Shown here: piece after piece, positions 8,126-16,671 of the stretch
Layout of the letters: every line of letters starts with the position of its first letter
Numbering within the stretch: the stretch's first letter is position 1
Origin: DATFLS01 sp964413425
GTDB lineage: Bacteria > Fidelibacterota > JAANXI01
DNA length: 25,889 nucleotides
Direction: 5' to 3'
NCBI GenBank assembly: GCA_964413425.1
Contig: CAYPST010000056.1
Span: forward strand, 1-25,889
Notes under the pieces: model-generated
Database searches by the model: none
What the model saw: only the letters and a program-made list of their open reading frames with translations
Told to the model about the DNA's origin: nothing
Position numbers and translations under genes: made by a program

Positions 8126-8188
8126 AAGGGATCCCTTGGGGCGCAGATACACAGTCCACAGCTTGTCCCGCAAGGGATCCCTTCGGGA
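8126..8188. repeat. Paired AAGGGATCCCTT palindromes
   Basis: The 12-base palindrome AAGGGATCCCTT occurs at 8126-8137 and again at 8172-8183. The first is extended by C and G to a perfect 14-base dyad. The second lies inside TCCCG...CGGGA arms (8166-8188). A related but decayed GGATCCCTTCCGGGA sequence occurs at 14377-14391 in another gene-free stretch. Confidence 0.7.
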
Positions 8189-8296
8189 CACAGATTGACA
8201 CAGTTATAACACAGTTACAGAAAAATACAATAGGACTATGAAGTTTACTCAATGTATGGGGAGACCAGGGGCCATGGGAGGCGCACTGATCGAATG

Positions 8297-8316
8297 CCCC
8301 CCTCTGGTAAGGGGGG
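8297..8316. repeat. GC-rich hairpin
   Basis: CCCCCCT and AGGGGGG flank a six-base loop (CTGGTA), giving a seven-pair stem about 145 bases before the lon start. There is no T-tract on either strand, so it is not a convincing terminator. Confidence 0.5.
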
Positions 8317-8460
8317 ACGAGAAAGAGGCGGTCAGGAGCATCCGGGCATTTTCCATGTACTGAGCGAAGTTAATAGCCATATAAATCTTTAAACTATTCC
8401 GTGCAATGTTTACCATAAATTAAACATGATAAACCAATTTGAAAGCCAGGAGAGCAAAGA

Positions 8461-10914
8461 ATGGAGCAGACAACCACCAAGGGCGTCACAGAACTGACTG
8501 CCGAAAAACTCCGCAATGTGATTGATCCCGCTCAATTCGATTTTTCCTCTACAAAAGAGATGGAATCTCTGGAAGATGTTATCGGTCAGGAACGGGCGGT
8601 GCAGGCCCTGGAGTTGGGACTGGAGATTGACGATCCTTCGTATAATATTTTTGTTTCCGGATTAAGTGCCACCGGGAAAACGACCATCGTCAAGAGAATT
8701 CTTGAACAGCGGAGCGCCAAAGAACCGGTCCCGGCCGACTGGCTGATGGTGCATAACTTTGAAGAGCCGTATCGTCCGGTGTCCTTCTCCCTTCCCGCCG
8801 GCGAAGGGATGAAGTTTTCCAAAAAGATGCAGCAATTCATTGAGAATCTGAAGGATGAAATGCCCCGGGCGTTTGAGACCGAAGATTACCAGGAAAAACG
8901 GTCAAAGGTCATGGAGGAATTCCAGCGGAAAAAACGGGACAAGGTCAATGAGCTGCAGGAGAAGGCAGCGGAACATGATGTGGAGGTGCAGATGACCGGC
9001 GCGGGATTTCAGACCATTCCCATTGTGCAGGGGCAGCCCATTGATCAAAATACGTATCAGAATCTGGATGAGGATATTAAACAGCAGGTTGATGACACTA
9101 TTGACTACGTCCAGCGGGAGATTCAGAAGACGCTGCGTGAGATTAATAAATTAGAAAAAGCAGTGCGCGAAAAAATTGAGGAGTTAAACAGAGAGGTCAC
9201 TCTTTTCGTGGTGGGCCACCGGATTGAGAACTTTAAGGAAGAGTATAAAGATTCTCCGGAAGTCAGGGAGTATTTAGAGGGTGTAAAGAACGATATTATT
9301 GAGAATGTGCAGGATTTCGTGCAGGCCGGTCAGAGCGAACAGGGCCAGCAACAGCAGCTGATGGCTGCGCTGCAGGGGGGTGGCCAGGGCCAGCCGGACT
9401 TTACCAGATACGAGGTGAATGTGCTGGTCGATAACGCAAAAACGGACGGAGCGCCGGTGATCGTCGAGACGAATCCCACCTATAATAATGTGTTCGGGCG
9501 CATGGAAAAACGAGCCAGGTTCGGGGCGGTCTACTCTGATTTTACCATGGTGCAGCCGGGATCGTTAATTGAGGCGAACGGCGGGTACCTGGTCCTGGAT
9601 ATACTGGGAGTGCTGAAAAACCCCTTCGTCTGGGATACCTTAAAGCGTGCCATCAGGAACGCCGAAATTCGCATTGAAGATGTGCAGGAGCAGCTGGGAT
9701 ATGTGGCGGTCAGCAGTTTAAAACCGAAGCCTATCCCCCTTGATGTGCGGGTCGTGCTCATCGGTCCTGCCGAGCTCTTTGACCTTCTGCTCAAGTATGA
9801 CGACCAGTTTGAAAAAACGTTTAAGGTTCGGGCAGATTTTGATTACGAAGTGAACAAAGAGGACACGAACATCGCGGAGTATATCAAATTTATCTGCCGG
9901 GTCTGCGATGAAGAAAACTTAATCCATTTTGCTCCCGACGGCGTATCGGCCATGCTGGAAATCAGCCAGCGATCGGTAAGCGATCAGGAAAAGCTCTCGC
10001 TGCGGTTCGGAAAGATTGTGGAAGTGATTACGGAAGCCAGTTACTGGGCCGGCAAAAACGGGCATGACCTGGTACACCGTGCGGACGTGGAACAAGCCTT
10101 CGATGAACGTCGCTACCGAAGCGGTTTGATGGAAGAGAAAGTGCAGGAGCGAATCCTTCGGGATATCCAGATGATCGCAACCACAGGCGGACAGGTAGGG
10201 CAGGTAAACGCCTTAGCCATTTTTCCGGTCGGGGAATTCATGTTCGGGCGTCCCTCCAGAATCACAGCAGAAACTTTTATGGGTAAAGAGGGCGTGGTGA
10301 ATATCGATCGGAATGCCAAGATGAGCGGCAAGATCCATAATAAAGGCGTCGAAATATTAACCGGCTGGCTCGGGAAACAATTTGCCCAGGATATCCCCCT
10401 GAGCGTGAATGTCAGTCTGACATTCGAACAGTCCTATGGTCTGGTGGAAGGCGACAGTGCTTCTTCCACAGAGGCCTATACGATTTTGAGCGCACTCTCG
10501 AGTATCCCGATCAAGCAGAACCTTGCCGTGACCGGTTCCATGAATCAGAAGGGCGAAGTGCAGGCGATTGGCGGCGTCAATCAGAAAATTGAAGGGTTCT
10601 TTGATATCTGCAATGAACGGGGACTTACTGGTGACCAGGGCGTTCTGATACCCGAGTCAAATGTGAAGAATCTGATGCTGCGGCCGGAAATTGTGAACGC
10701 AGTGGAAAAAGGGAAATTTCATATCTATCCGGTGAAACATATTTCAGAGGGAATAGAATTGCTCACCGGTGTACCGGCGGGGGAAATGGATGAGGACGGC
10801 CAATATCCGGAAGATTCGGTCTTCGGGAAAGCGAAGCAGCGGCTTGAGGACTATGTAAAACAATCGTACGCCCTGCGCAGTAAATACAGCACGGACGGGC
10901 AGGCGGAAGAATAG
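8461..10914 (+). CDS. Lon-family ATP-dependent protease (AAA_32 type)
   Basis: An 817-residue cytoplasmic protease with a fused AAA+ module and a C-terminal Lon (S16) domain, of the type lacking the classical Lon N-terminal domain. The Walker A motif is GLSATGKT (67-74). A long central insertion rich in charged and Gln residues (about 130-310, with QQQQ at about 298) looks coiled-coil-like. The proteolytic dyad is Ser666 in EGDSASSTEA and Lys709 in GGVNQKIEGF, 43 residues apart as in E. coli Lon. The ATG is preceded by AGGAG at 8448-8452. It likely degrades damaged or unfolded proteins, but its substrates are unknown. It stands alone between a repeat island and convergent gapA. Confidence 0.93.
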   Translation: MEQTTTKGVTELTAEKLRNVIDPAQFDFSSTKEMESLEDVIGQERAVQALELGLEIDDPSYNIFVSGLSATGKTTIVKRILEQRSAKEPVPADWLMVHNFEEPYRPVSFSLPAGEGMKFSKKMQQFIENLKDEMPRAFETEDYQEKRSKVMEEFQRKKRDKVNELQEKAAEHDVEVQMTGAGFQTIPIVQGQPIDQNTYQNLDEDIKQQVDDTIDYVQREIQKTLREINKLEKAVREKIEELNREVTLFVVGHRIENFKEEYKDSPEVREYLEGVKNDIIENVQDFVQAGQSEQGQQQQLMAALQGGGQGQPDFTRYEVNVLVDNAKTDGAPVIVETNPTYNNVFGRMEKRARFGAVYSDFTMVQPGSLIEANGGYLVLDILGVLKNPFVWDTLKRAIRNAEIRIEDVQEQLGYVAVSSLKPKPIPLDVRVVLIGPAELFDLLLKYDDQFEKTFKVRADFDYEVNKEDTNIAEYIKFICRVCDEENLIHFAPDGVSAMLEISQRSVSDQEKLSLRFGKIVEVITEASYWAGKNGHDLVHRADVEQAFDERRYRSGLMEEKVQERILRDIQMIATTGGQVGQVNALAIFPVGEFMFGRPSRITAETFMGKEGVVNIDRNAKMSGKIHNKGVEILTGWLGKQFAQDIPLSVNVSLTFEQSYGLVEGDSASSTEAYTILSALSSIPIKQNLAVTGSMNQKGEVQAIGGVNQKIEGFFDICNERGLTGDQGVLIPESNVKNLMLRPEIVNAVEKGKFHIYPVKHISEGIELLTGVPAGEMDEDGQYPEDSVFGKAKQRLEDYVKQSYALRSKYSTDGQAEE

Positions 10915-11066
10915 AATAAGGGCAAACAGGTGGTGCGCGGCAGGGACCGGGAATGCCGGGACTTCTATCAGAAAAAATCTGCCGGATAATTTTCAATACC
11001 TTATTCCCGTTTACGTTCATCGGCGCAGCATACGTAGAACTGCAGTTCGCCATTGAACTATATAAA

Positions 11067-11096
11067 AAGCCCTCATCTCAAGCAAGATGAGGGCTT
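11067..11096 (-). terminator. Rho-independent terminator of gapA
   Basis: A 12-pair perfect stem (AAGCCCTCATCT with AGATGAGGGCTT) encloses a six-base loop. Read on the - strand it ends in TTTTTA, so it is oriented for gapA, 28 bases after its stop codon. It lacks a T-tract for the convergent lon gene. Confidence 0.9.
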
Positions 11097-11124
11097 CAGA
11101 AGATTGCGTCGTGATGTCCTGAGG

Positions 11125-12138
11125 TTATGCCTCAGCGGGCGCCTCTTCTTCTTTCAGTATCCGCCGGGCTTCGCGAATCATCTGATTTACATAACCCCAC
11201 TCGTTATCATACCAGGACATCGCTTTCACCAGGTCGCCGCCCACCACCTGTGTCATTGAGGGATCAAAGATCGACGCGTGCGAATCTTTGATGATATCAG
11301 CCGATACAAGAGGATCCTCGGCTACTGCCAGCACGCCTTTATATCGATCTGTGACGGCTTCTTCTTTGAAGATCCTGTTAATTTCATCCGCTGATGTCTC
11401 CTTCTCCACATGAAAGACGATATCAGCAATCGATCCCACCGGAATCGGTCCGCGGATTGCCACTCCATCGAATTTCCCTGCCAGTTTCGGAATCGCCTTT
11501 GTCGTAGCGATTGCTGCGCCGGTGGAAGTGGGCACAAAGTTAATGGCGCCGGCCCGGCCGCGCCGCCATTTCTTGTGAGGACCATCCACGATACTCTGGC
11601 TGGATGTGTACGCATGGATAGTGGTCATGACTGCTTTGGCGACGCCAAAATGCCGGTCCATGACCTCAACCACCGGACTGATACAGTTGGTCGTGCAGCT
11701 GGCGCACGAGATCACCTGGGTGTTCCCCGGTTTATTGACCCCGTGAACCACCATCTCCACCTCTTCATCCTTTGCCGGTGCGGAGAGGATCACATGCCTG
11801 GCACCCGCTTCGACATGCGGACGCAATTTATCCATGGTGGTGAACAGTCCGGTACATTCGAACACCAAATCAACATCCAATTTACCCCAGGGGAGATCTC
11901 CGGGATTTCTCTCGCTCAGGTACTGGTAGCTCTCACCGTCAATGATAAGTGCACCATCACCGGTGGTCACCGATTTTTCATAGCGCCCATAGACACTATC
12001 ATACTTTAAGAGATACGCCGTATTATCCAACGGGGCGATGTCGTTCACAGCAACCACGTTCATTTCCGGAGTATCAACCAGATTTTTGAAGAGAGCTCGT
12101 CCAATTCTCCCCATGCCGTTAATGGCAACTCTAGCCAT
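11125..12138 (-). CDS. gapA: Type I glyceraldehyde-3-phosphate dehydrogenase
   Basis: Oxidises and phosphorylates glyceraldehyde 3-phosphate to 1,3-bisphosphoglycerate, with NAD+. The 337-residue protein begins with the Rossmann motif INGMGRIGR; Asp33 in VNDI suggests NAD over NADP. The active site is SCASCTTNC with Cys148 and partner His175 in TTIHAYT. The C-terminal SWYDNEWGYVNQM (308-320) is also family-typical. The start is supported by AAAGGAGG a few bases before the ATG. It is transcribed alone, with a terminator behind it and a likely promoter in front. The other glycolytic gene here, apgM, is about 10 kb away. Confidence 0.97.
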   Translation of the reverse strand: MARVAINGMGRIGRALFKNLVDTPEMNVVAVNDIAPLDNTAYLLKYDSVYGRYEKSVTTGDGALIIDGESYQYLSERNPGDLPWGKLDVDLVFECTGLFTTMDKLRPHVEAGARHVILSAPAKDEEVEMVVHGVNKPGNTQVISCASCTTNCISPVVEVMDRHFGVAKAVMTTIHAYTSSQSIVDGPHKKWRRGRAGAINFVPTSTGAAIATTKAIPKLAGKFDGVAIRGPIPVGSIADIVFHVEKETSADEINRIFKEEAVTDRYKGVLAVAEDPLVSADIIKDSHASIFDPSMTQVVGGDLVKAMSWYDNEWGYVNQMIREARRILKEEEAPAEA

Positions 12139-12575
12139 TGTGACCTCCTTTCATCATTCTCTTCGGTTGTAATTATTTAAGTGCATATAATAACATTATT
12201 TTAAGTAAACAATTGCATCAGAAGAACTCAAGAGTAATTTAGCGATCTTCCCTTTTTTTGCCGTTGCCATCACATATGTCTTTAAAAAATAAATAATAAT
12301 GATTAAAATTAATTGAATTTAGATACTTGTTTTTCCTGAGTCCGGATTGTTGATGACGATGCAGAAAATGTGTGCTTAAGAAACCGACGTATTGAGAGAA
12401 TGAAGGAGATGATGTACAGCACAACACTACACGCAATCCGTCACAGCAGGGATCATTCCCGACATCTGGGAATTAGAAAAGTCCCTGTTATTATTAATTT
12501 TAAGAATGGAAGAGATAGATGATCTCACTTGAATTAATTTGTAGAACGTAAAGGTTAAATAGTGGTGTAAGTACA
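12139..12575. other. Divergent intergenic region gapA-otsA
   Basis: These 437 bases are AT-rich and separate two divergently transcribed genes, so both promoters should lie here. A candidate for gapA is given separately. For otsA I see only a weak TTAATTTG element near 12536. No gene, RNA or strong hairpin is visible. Confidence 0.6.
12184..12212 (-). promoter_or_regulatory. Possible sigma70-type promoter of gapA
   Basis: On the - strand TTGTTT (12212-12207) and TATATG (12189-12184) are 17 bases apart, about 45 bases before the gapA ATG. The surroundings are strongly AT-rich. Hexamer matches are moderate. Confidence 0.4.
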
Positions 12576-14015
12576 ATGACTCAAACACCGGTAGATGTCG
12601 ATTTACGTGGAAAACGCCTGGTGATCTGCTCCAATCGCGAACCGTTCACTGTGACCAGCACGGAGAACGGTTTTACGTATGAGGCCACCCTGGGAGGGCT
12701 GGTTTCGGCCTTAATACCTATCATGCGTGCAACCGGGGGATTGTGGGTTTCGTGGGCCGGCGGAAATCTGGTGCAGAAGCATGAATTACCTCAACAGCAA
12801 GAAGTCCCCGGGGATGATCCTACCTTTACACAATATCGAATCTTTCTTACACAAGAGCAGGTTGATAATTACTATTACGGTTTTGCGAACCAGGCACTCT
12901 GGCCTCTCTGCCATTATTTCCTGGAACGGGCCAATTTTGAACGGGTGCATTGGGAGGCCTACAAAGATGTGAACCGGCTGTTTGCCGATGCGCTGATTCA
13001 GGCGGTGAATCCGGAAGAAGATGTGCTCTGGCTTCAGGATTATCACCTCGCCCTGACCGGCGGTATGATCAAACATGAACGGCCGGAGATTTCTTCCGGC
13101 ATTTTCTGGCATATCCCGTTTCCGCATGCCGACTTCTTTAAATTCATTCCCTGGCGGGTTGAACTGCTGGAAGGAATGCTAGGGAATGATGTTCTCGGAT
13201 TTCACCTGCCACAATATTGTTGGAATTTCGGAAGAGCCGTTGAAATGATTCTGGGGTATGATTGGGATCCTGACACGCTGGAAATCCATGTAGGGGACCG
13301 GATTGTGAAACTGCTTCCCAGAGGAATCGGGGTGAACTTTGAGTTCTTCAATGGCATCGGGGGTGCGAAGGAGACGGAAGAGCGGGCACGGGAAATCAAG
13401 GAGGATCTCAATGCCGAGCATCTTATTTTGGGCGTGGATCGCCTGGATTACACCAAGGGCATCAAAGAACGGTTGTTAACTCTGGAACAATTCTTTGAAG
13501 AATTTCCCGAATACACAGAATCCGTCTCCTTCTTGCAGATAGCCGTTCCCAGCCGGACGCATGTCCCGGAATATCAAGAATTGAAGGATGAAATTGATTA
13601 CCATGTGGGGCGCATCAACGGGAAGTTTTCCAAAGAAGGATGGATACCCATCCATTACTTTTATCACGGGATACCCCAGGAAGAACTCATCGCGTACTAC
13701 CGGGCGGCGGATGTGGCATTGATTACCCCCATTAAAGATGGAATGAATTTGATTGCCAAAGAGTTTGCTGCCGCCCGGTCGGATGAAAATGGGACACTGA
13801 TTCTGGGGGAACATGCCGGTGCCGCACTCGAATTTCCGGATATTGTGGCAGTCAACCCGTTTGATGTCGAGAGCGGAGCCCTCGCGGTGAAAGCGGCATT
13901 GGAAATGCCCGAAGATCAGAAAAGAAGAACCATGCAAGCCATGCGGCGACAGGTAAGAAACAAAGATCTCAAATGGTGGATCGAAGAGAATCTCTCAACC
14001 CTTCGGACAGTCTGA
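12576..14015 (+). CDS. otsA: GT20 glycosyltransferase, likely alpha,alpha-trehalose-phosphate synthase
   Basis: A 479-residue GT-B fold enzyme of family GT20, predicted to join UDP- or GDP/ADP-glucose to glucose 6-phosphate to give trehalose 6-phosphate. Family motifs are LVICSNREPF at the N-terminus, GGLVSALIPIM, LQDYHLALTGGM (acceptor site), FWHIPFPHADFFKF, the donor-phosphate site DRLDYTKGIKERL, and DGMNLIAKEFAA. The start has only a weak ribosome site. No trehalose-phosphatase (otsB) gene or fused phosphatase domain is nearby, so the phosphatase must be elsewhere, or the product differs; glucosylglycerol-phosphate synthase is a GT20 relative that cannot be excluded. Trehalose would serve in osmotic or desiccation protection. 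Confidence 0.85.
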   Translation: MTQTPVDVDLRGKRLVICSNREPFTVTSTENGFTYEATLGGLVSALIPIMRATGGLWVSWAGGNLVQKHELPQQQEVPGDDPTFTQYRIFLTQEQVDNYYYGFANQALWPLCHYFLERANFERVHWEAYKDVNRLFADALIQAVNPEEDVLWLQDYHLALTGGMIKHERPEISSGIFWHIPFPHADFFKFIPWRVELLEGMLGNDVLGFHLPQYCWNFGRAVEMILGYDWDPDTLEIHVGDRIVKLLPRGIGVNFEFFNGIGGAKETEERAREIKEDLNAEHLILGVDRLDYTKGIKERLLTLEQFFEEFPEYTESVSFLQIAVPSRTHVPEYQELKDEIDYHVGRINGKFSKEGWIPIHYFYHGIPQEELIAYYRAADVALITPIKDGMNLIAKEFAAARSDENGTLILGEHAGAALEFPDIVAVNPFDVESGALAVKAALEMPEDQKRRTMQAMRRQVRNKDLKWWIEENLSTLRTV

Positions 14016-14145
14016 CGGAAATGGCATAGAAACGATGGACCCAATTGCATCAAGGGCGTGTTTAAAAAAACAGGTGAAACACATACCAGGCGGGAATGGT
14101 CATTTAGACAATGGGCAAAGTTGAATATCGAGTTTCACATCATCA

Positions 14146-14219
14146 GTGTGTTTCAGTGTTTTATTGATCCATGTTTTGAGCGGTGTTTAGAAAACATACT
14201 CCTGATACAAGATGCTGAG
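14146..14219 (-). repeat. Dispersed repeat, copy B
   Basis: On the - strand this reads TCAGCATC, TTGTATCAGG, then ATGTTTTCTAAAC, matching copy A at 80-113 in 29 of 34 bases. It continues through CGCTCAAAACATGG into an AACACTGAAACACACTGATG segment that resembles 2251-2276. The three sites point to one dispersed family of about 75 bases or more. Confidence 0.6.
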
Positions 14220-14302
14220 ACCCGACTCATATTTATTCTGTATCTAGCATATACGCTAAATTGATTACCATAATTGAACAGATATATTTTCTAGTTTCTT
14301 TG

Positions 14303-14412
14303 TCCCGTCGTCACGGGATCTCTTTGCCGAAGGCCTCGAAGAGACTCCCCCAACGGTCCGAAGGACTCATTCGGAGGATCCCTTCCGGGACTTCGGAGCA
14401 TCCCTTCGGGGC
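14303..14412. repeat. Cluster of short palindromes
   Basis: Consecutive small stems: TCCCGT/ACGGGA (14303-14318), TCTCTT/AAGAGA (14319-14344), GTCC-GAA-GGAC (about 14356-14366), then GGATCCCTTCCGGGA and CATCCCTTCGGGGCG. The GGATCCCTTC sequence recalls the palindromes at 8126-8188. The units are degenerate, so this may be an old repeat nest. Confidence 0.5.
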
Positions 14413-15385
14413 GAGGCGTTTTCTAAATAGACTCCATGTTTTAACGAATTTCATTGCATCGGCGAGGAATTTTGAGTAAACTTCCTCCAGATTATCAATA
14501 TTTGTCCCGAAACTCTAAGATAAACTTACCATCCATCAGGAGCAGAGTATTGACCATTTCAAAACAGGTAATGTGGAATCCTGGCTCTCATATGCGTGTG
14601 TATGTTCTTTTTATATCCTGTTTCTCCTCAGCGTGACGAAATTCTACTGAACCCCTGGAGCAGAACCCGGCAATGATATATATACAGAGTCTCCATAAAG
14701 AAGAGAGCACTCCTGATATAGTATATTAGGTATAATCAGGGCCTGTTTCGGGTCAATGGTAAACGGATCACGACAATGAAAAGCAGAGCTGATTCTTTAT
14801 ATCATGGAGCTAGCTATGGGCAGTGCCTGTTCAGTTCGACCTTCCCGGCAGTCTGAAACACATTCGGATTTTTGTTTAACCGTACCCGGTTGGAGTGAGA
14901 CTATTTAGATAACGCGAGTTTGTATCTCGTACGCAACCATTAGCAGATGGGGAAAATGGAGAGCACCTCTCCTGGTGCTCGTGCTGCCGGTGATCGATAT
15001 TGGAATAAGATTTACGGGAAATTGTTGAAAGAACTACGAATTCCCCGGAGCAGCTGCAACGAATGGGGATTATGAGGTGAACTGGGAAAATTCGCAAAAT
15101 TCGTTGAGAGGTAACGAGCCTCGAACTATTCAGTGTCCGCGGAGCACGTGAGTTCGCTTCTGTTTCCGCCGGCATTTTCGGATAAAGGTGCAAATGTGTT
15201 TCAGATCTGCCTGTTTTCCACAACACCATAGGTATCCGGCCAGTTGATATGATCTATGTGTTCGTGGATTTCATGAGGATACTCTCACCTTCCTGATATT
15301 CTTTGTCGGAAGGGAGAGATCTTCTGAGGTTGACCAAGCGTGACGGAGGGGAGGTCTCGGTAAATAGAGAGGAGTGGCAGAGAAT

Positions 15386-16462
15386 ATGGCTGCGTATAAT
15401 AGGGTCACACCCATTTTGCAGCGAGATAAAATCAATCCGGAGGACTATAAATTCAGATTACCACGGGAGCGCCTCGCCCGATATCCCAGCGTTCCGGCAG
15501 ACAGCGCACAATTAATGGTCGTTGAGAAAAGTTCCGGCAGGATAGAATTTCGGGAATTTAGCGATCTTCCGGAATATCTGGAACAGGGTGATGTCATGGT
15601 GGTGAATAACACACGCGTATTTCCTGCCCATTATACGACTGTGAAGGAGGAAACCGGCGATACAATTCACGTGATGTTACTCAGAGAGCTTGGTGAACGC
15701 ACCTGGGAAATCCTGGTGCATCCGCCACGGAAGATTCGGATAGGCAATACGCTCCGGTTTTCAGAGGCTCTCTCCGGTGATATCGTTGATAATACGATTT
15801 CGAGTGGCAGGGTAATCCAGTTTCACACACAAGACTTAACCCTTATCGAATCCTTAAGTCAGATTGGTGGTATGCTTCTGCCTCCATATCTTAACCGGGC
15901 TCCGGAACCAGACGACGCCGGTCGTCTGCAATCGGTTTTTGCCGAAAAAATCGGTTCGATTGCTGCGCCCTCCGCAGGCTTGCATTTCACAGAAGCCCTG
16001 GTGGAGACCCTGAAAGCACAGGGGGTGAGAATTGCCCCCGTCACCGTGCATCTGGGCCGCGATCATTTCGACCCTGTTACCCAAAGCACCATCTCAAAGT
16101 ATACCATGCAGGCAGAACAATTTACCATCCCGCCGGAGTCGGGTGAGGTGATGAATTCAGCAAAACAGAGGGGGAATAACGTCATAGCTGTTGGTGCGTC
16201 AGTAGCAAGGGCACTGGAATCATCACAATATAACGGCCAGTCTGTCATCCCTCAGGAGGGTTGGACTGACCTGTTTATCTTCCCCCCTCGTAAAATGACT
16301 TTTGCCACGGGAATGGTGAGCAATTTCCACCTATCTCAGTCGAAAACTATGATGCTGCAGAGTACGATTGTGCCTCTGAAAGAGCTGCAGGTCATGTATA
16401 ACCAGGCCTTACAAGCGGAATACAAATTCGGGATATTTGGCGATGCGATGCTCATTATATAA
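15386..16462 (+). CDS. queA: QueA-family S-adenosylmethionine:tRNA ribosyltransferase-isomerase, divergent
   Basis: QueA adds the ribosyl moiety of S-adenosylmethionine to 7-aminomethyl-7-deazaguanine in tRNA, making epoxyqueuosine. The protein matches the family over its length: YKFRLPRERLARYPSVPAD, VMVVNNTRVFPA, GMLLPPYLNR, GSIAAPSAGLHFTE, VSNFHLSQSKTMML and the C-terminal KFGIFGDAMLII. The ATG at 15386 follows GAGGAG at 15369-15374; a GTG at 15374 would add four residues but overlaps that site. Differences from usual QueA are VHLGRDHFDPV for LHVGxGTFxPV and AVGASVARALES for GTTSxRxLES. This may be a paralogue with altered specificity. No tgt or other queuosine gene is adjacent; a sigma factor follows after 210 bases. 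Confidence 0.85.
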   Translation: MAAYNRVTPILQRDKINPEDYKFRLPRERLARYPSVPADSAQLMVVEKSSGRIEFREFSDLPEYLEQGDVMVVNNTRVFPAHYTTVKEETGDTIHVMLLRELGERTWEILVHPPRKIRIGNTLRFSEALSGDIVDNTISSGRVIQFHTQDLTLIESLSQIGGMLLPPYLNRAPEPDDAGRLQSVFAEKIGSIAAPSAGLHFTEALVETLKAQGVRIAPVTVHLGRDHFDPVTQSTISKYTMQAEQFTIPPESGEVMNSAKQRGNNVIAVGASVARALESSQYNGQSVIPQEGWTDLFIFPPRKMTFATGMVSNFHLSQSKTMMLQSTIVPLKELQVMYNQALQAEYKFGIFGDAMLII

Positions 16463-16671
16463 ATCAGTGGTGGTCCGCTTCGAAAAAGCCGTCTTCCGGA
16501 CAGATAGCTTGGTACGATTGGGGCAGAAACACGGCCTCGATTTCCGGGATATTCGTATCAAAAGTGTTCGCAAACCGACCCGGCTCCGCCGTATGTCATC
16601 AGAACCCGACAGCCGCTTAATACTCACATGAACAACAAATCCAAACAGAGCGTGTATGTACCAGTAACCTC

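Larger units (their letters stand above)
7353..8460. other. Gene-free repeat island between ligA and lon
   Basis: No protein gene is supported in these 1.1 kb. Reading frames that cross it, including two on the - strand at 7874-8252, consist largely of translated palindromic repeats with Lys-Glu-Ser-Phe heptads and have no family resemblance. From left to right it holds a palindromic hairpin (7629-7668), a MITE-like element (7699-7907), a 21-bp palindrome array (7984-8088), two copies of AAGGGATCCCTT (8126-8188) and a GC-rich hairpin (8297-8316). The last 140 bases should contain the lon promoter, which I could not define. Confidence 0.75.
14016..15385. other. Long gene-free stretch between otsA and queA
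   Basis: About 1.4 kb without a recognisable gene. Open frames here are short, overlap on several strands and show no family motifs or ribosome sites. The left third holds dispersed repeat copy B (14161-14219) and a cluster of small hairpins (14303-14412). TTTAGAAAAC at 14186-14195 and GTTTTCTAAA at 14418-14427 form an inverted repeat around the hairpin cluster. A hairpin GAGCACC/GGTGCTC lies at 14961-14980. I found no tRNA, tmRNA or other known RNA by eye. The mixture suggests decayed mobile or duplicated sequence. Confidence 0.6.

Noticed and set aside
7629..8188. CRISPR array
   Set aside because: The repeats are palindromes with 6-base spacers or isolated pairs, without unique spacers of 25-40 bases, and there are no cas genes.
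7874..8252. Two overlapping - strand frames with Phe/Lys/Glu or Phe/Leu/Gln/Gly heptad repeats
   Set aside because: The heptads are the 21-bp palindrome array read in different frames; there is no ribosome site and no family resemblance.
8297..8316. GC-rich hairpin as a terminator
   Set aside because: No T-tract on either strand and no gene ends nearby.
11410..12009. 199-codon + strand frame opposite gapA
   Set aside because: Shadow of gapA, which has its full active site and terminator.
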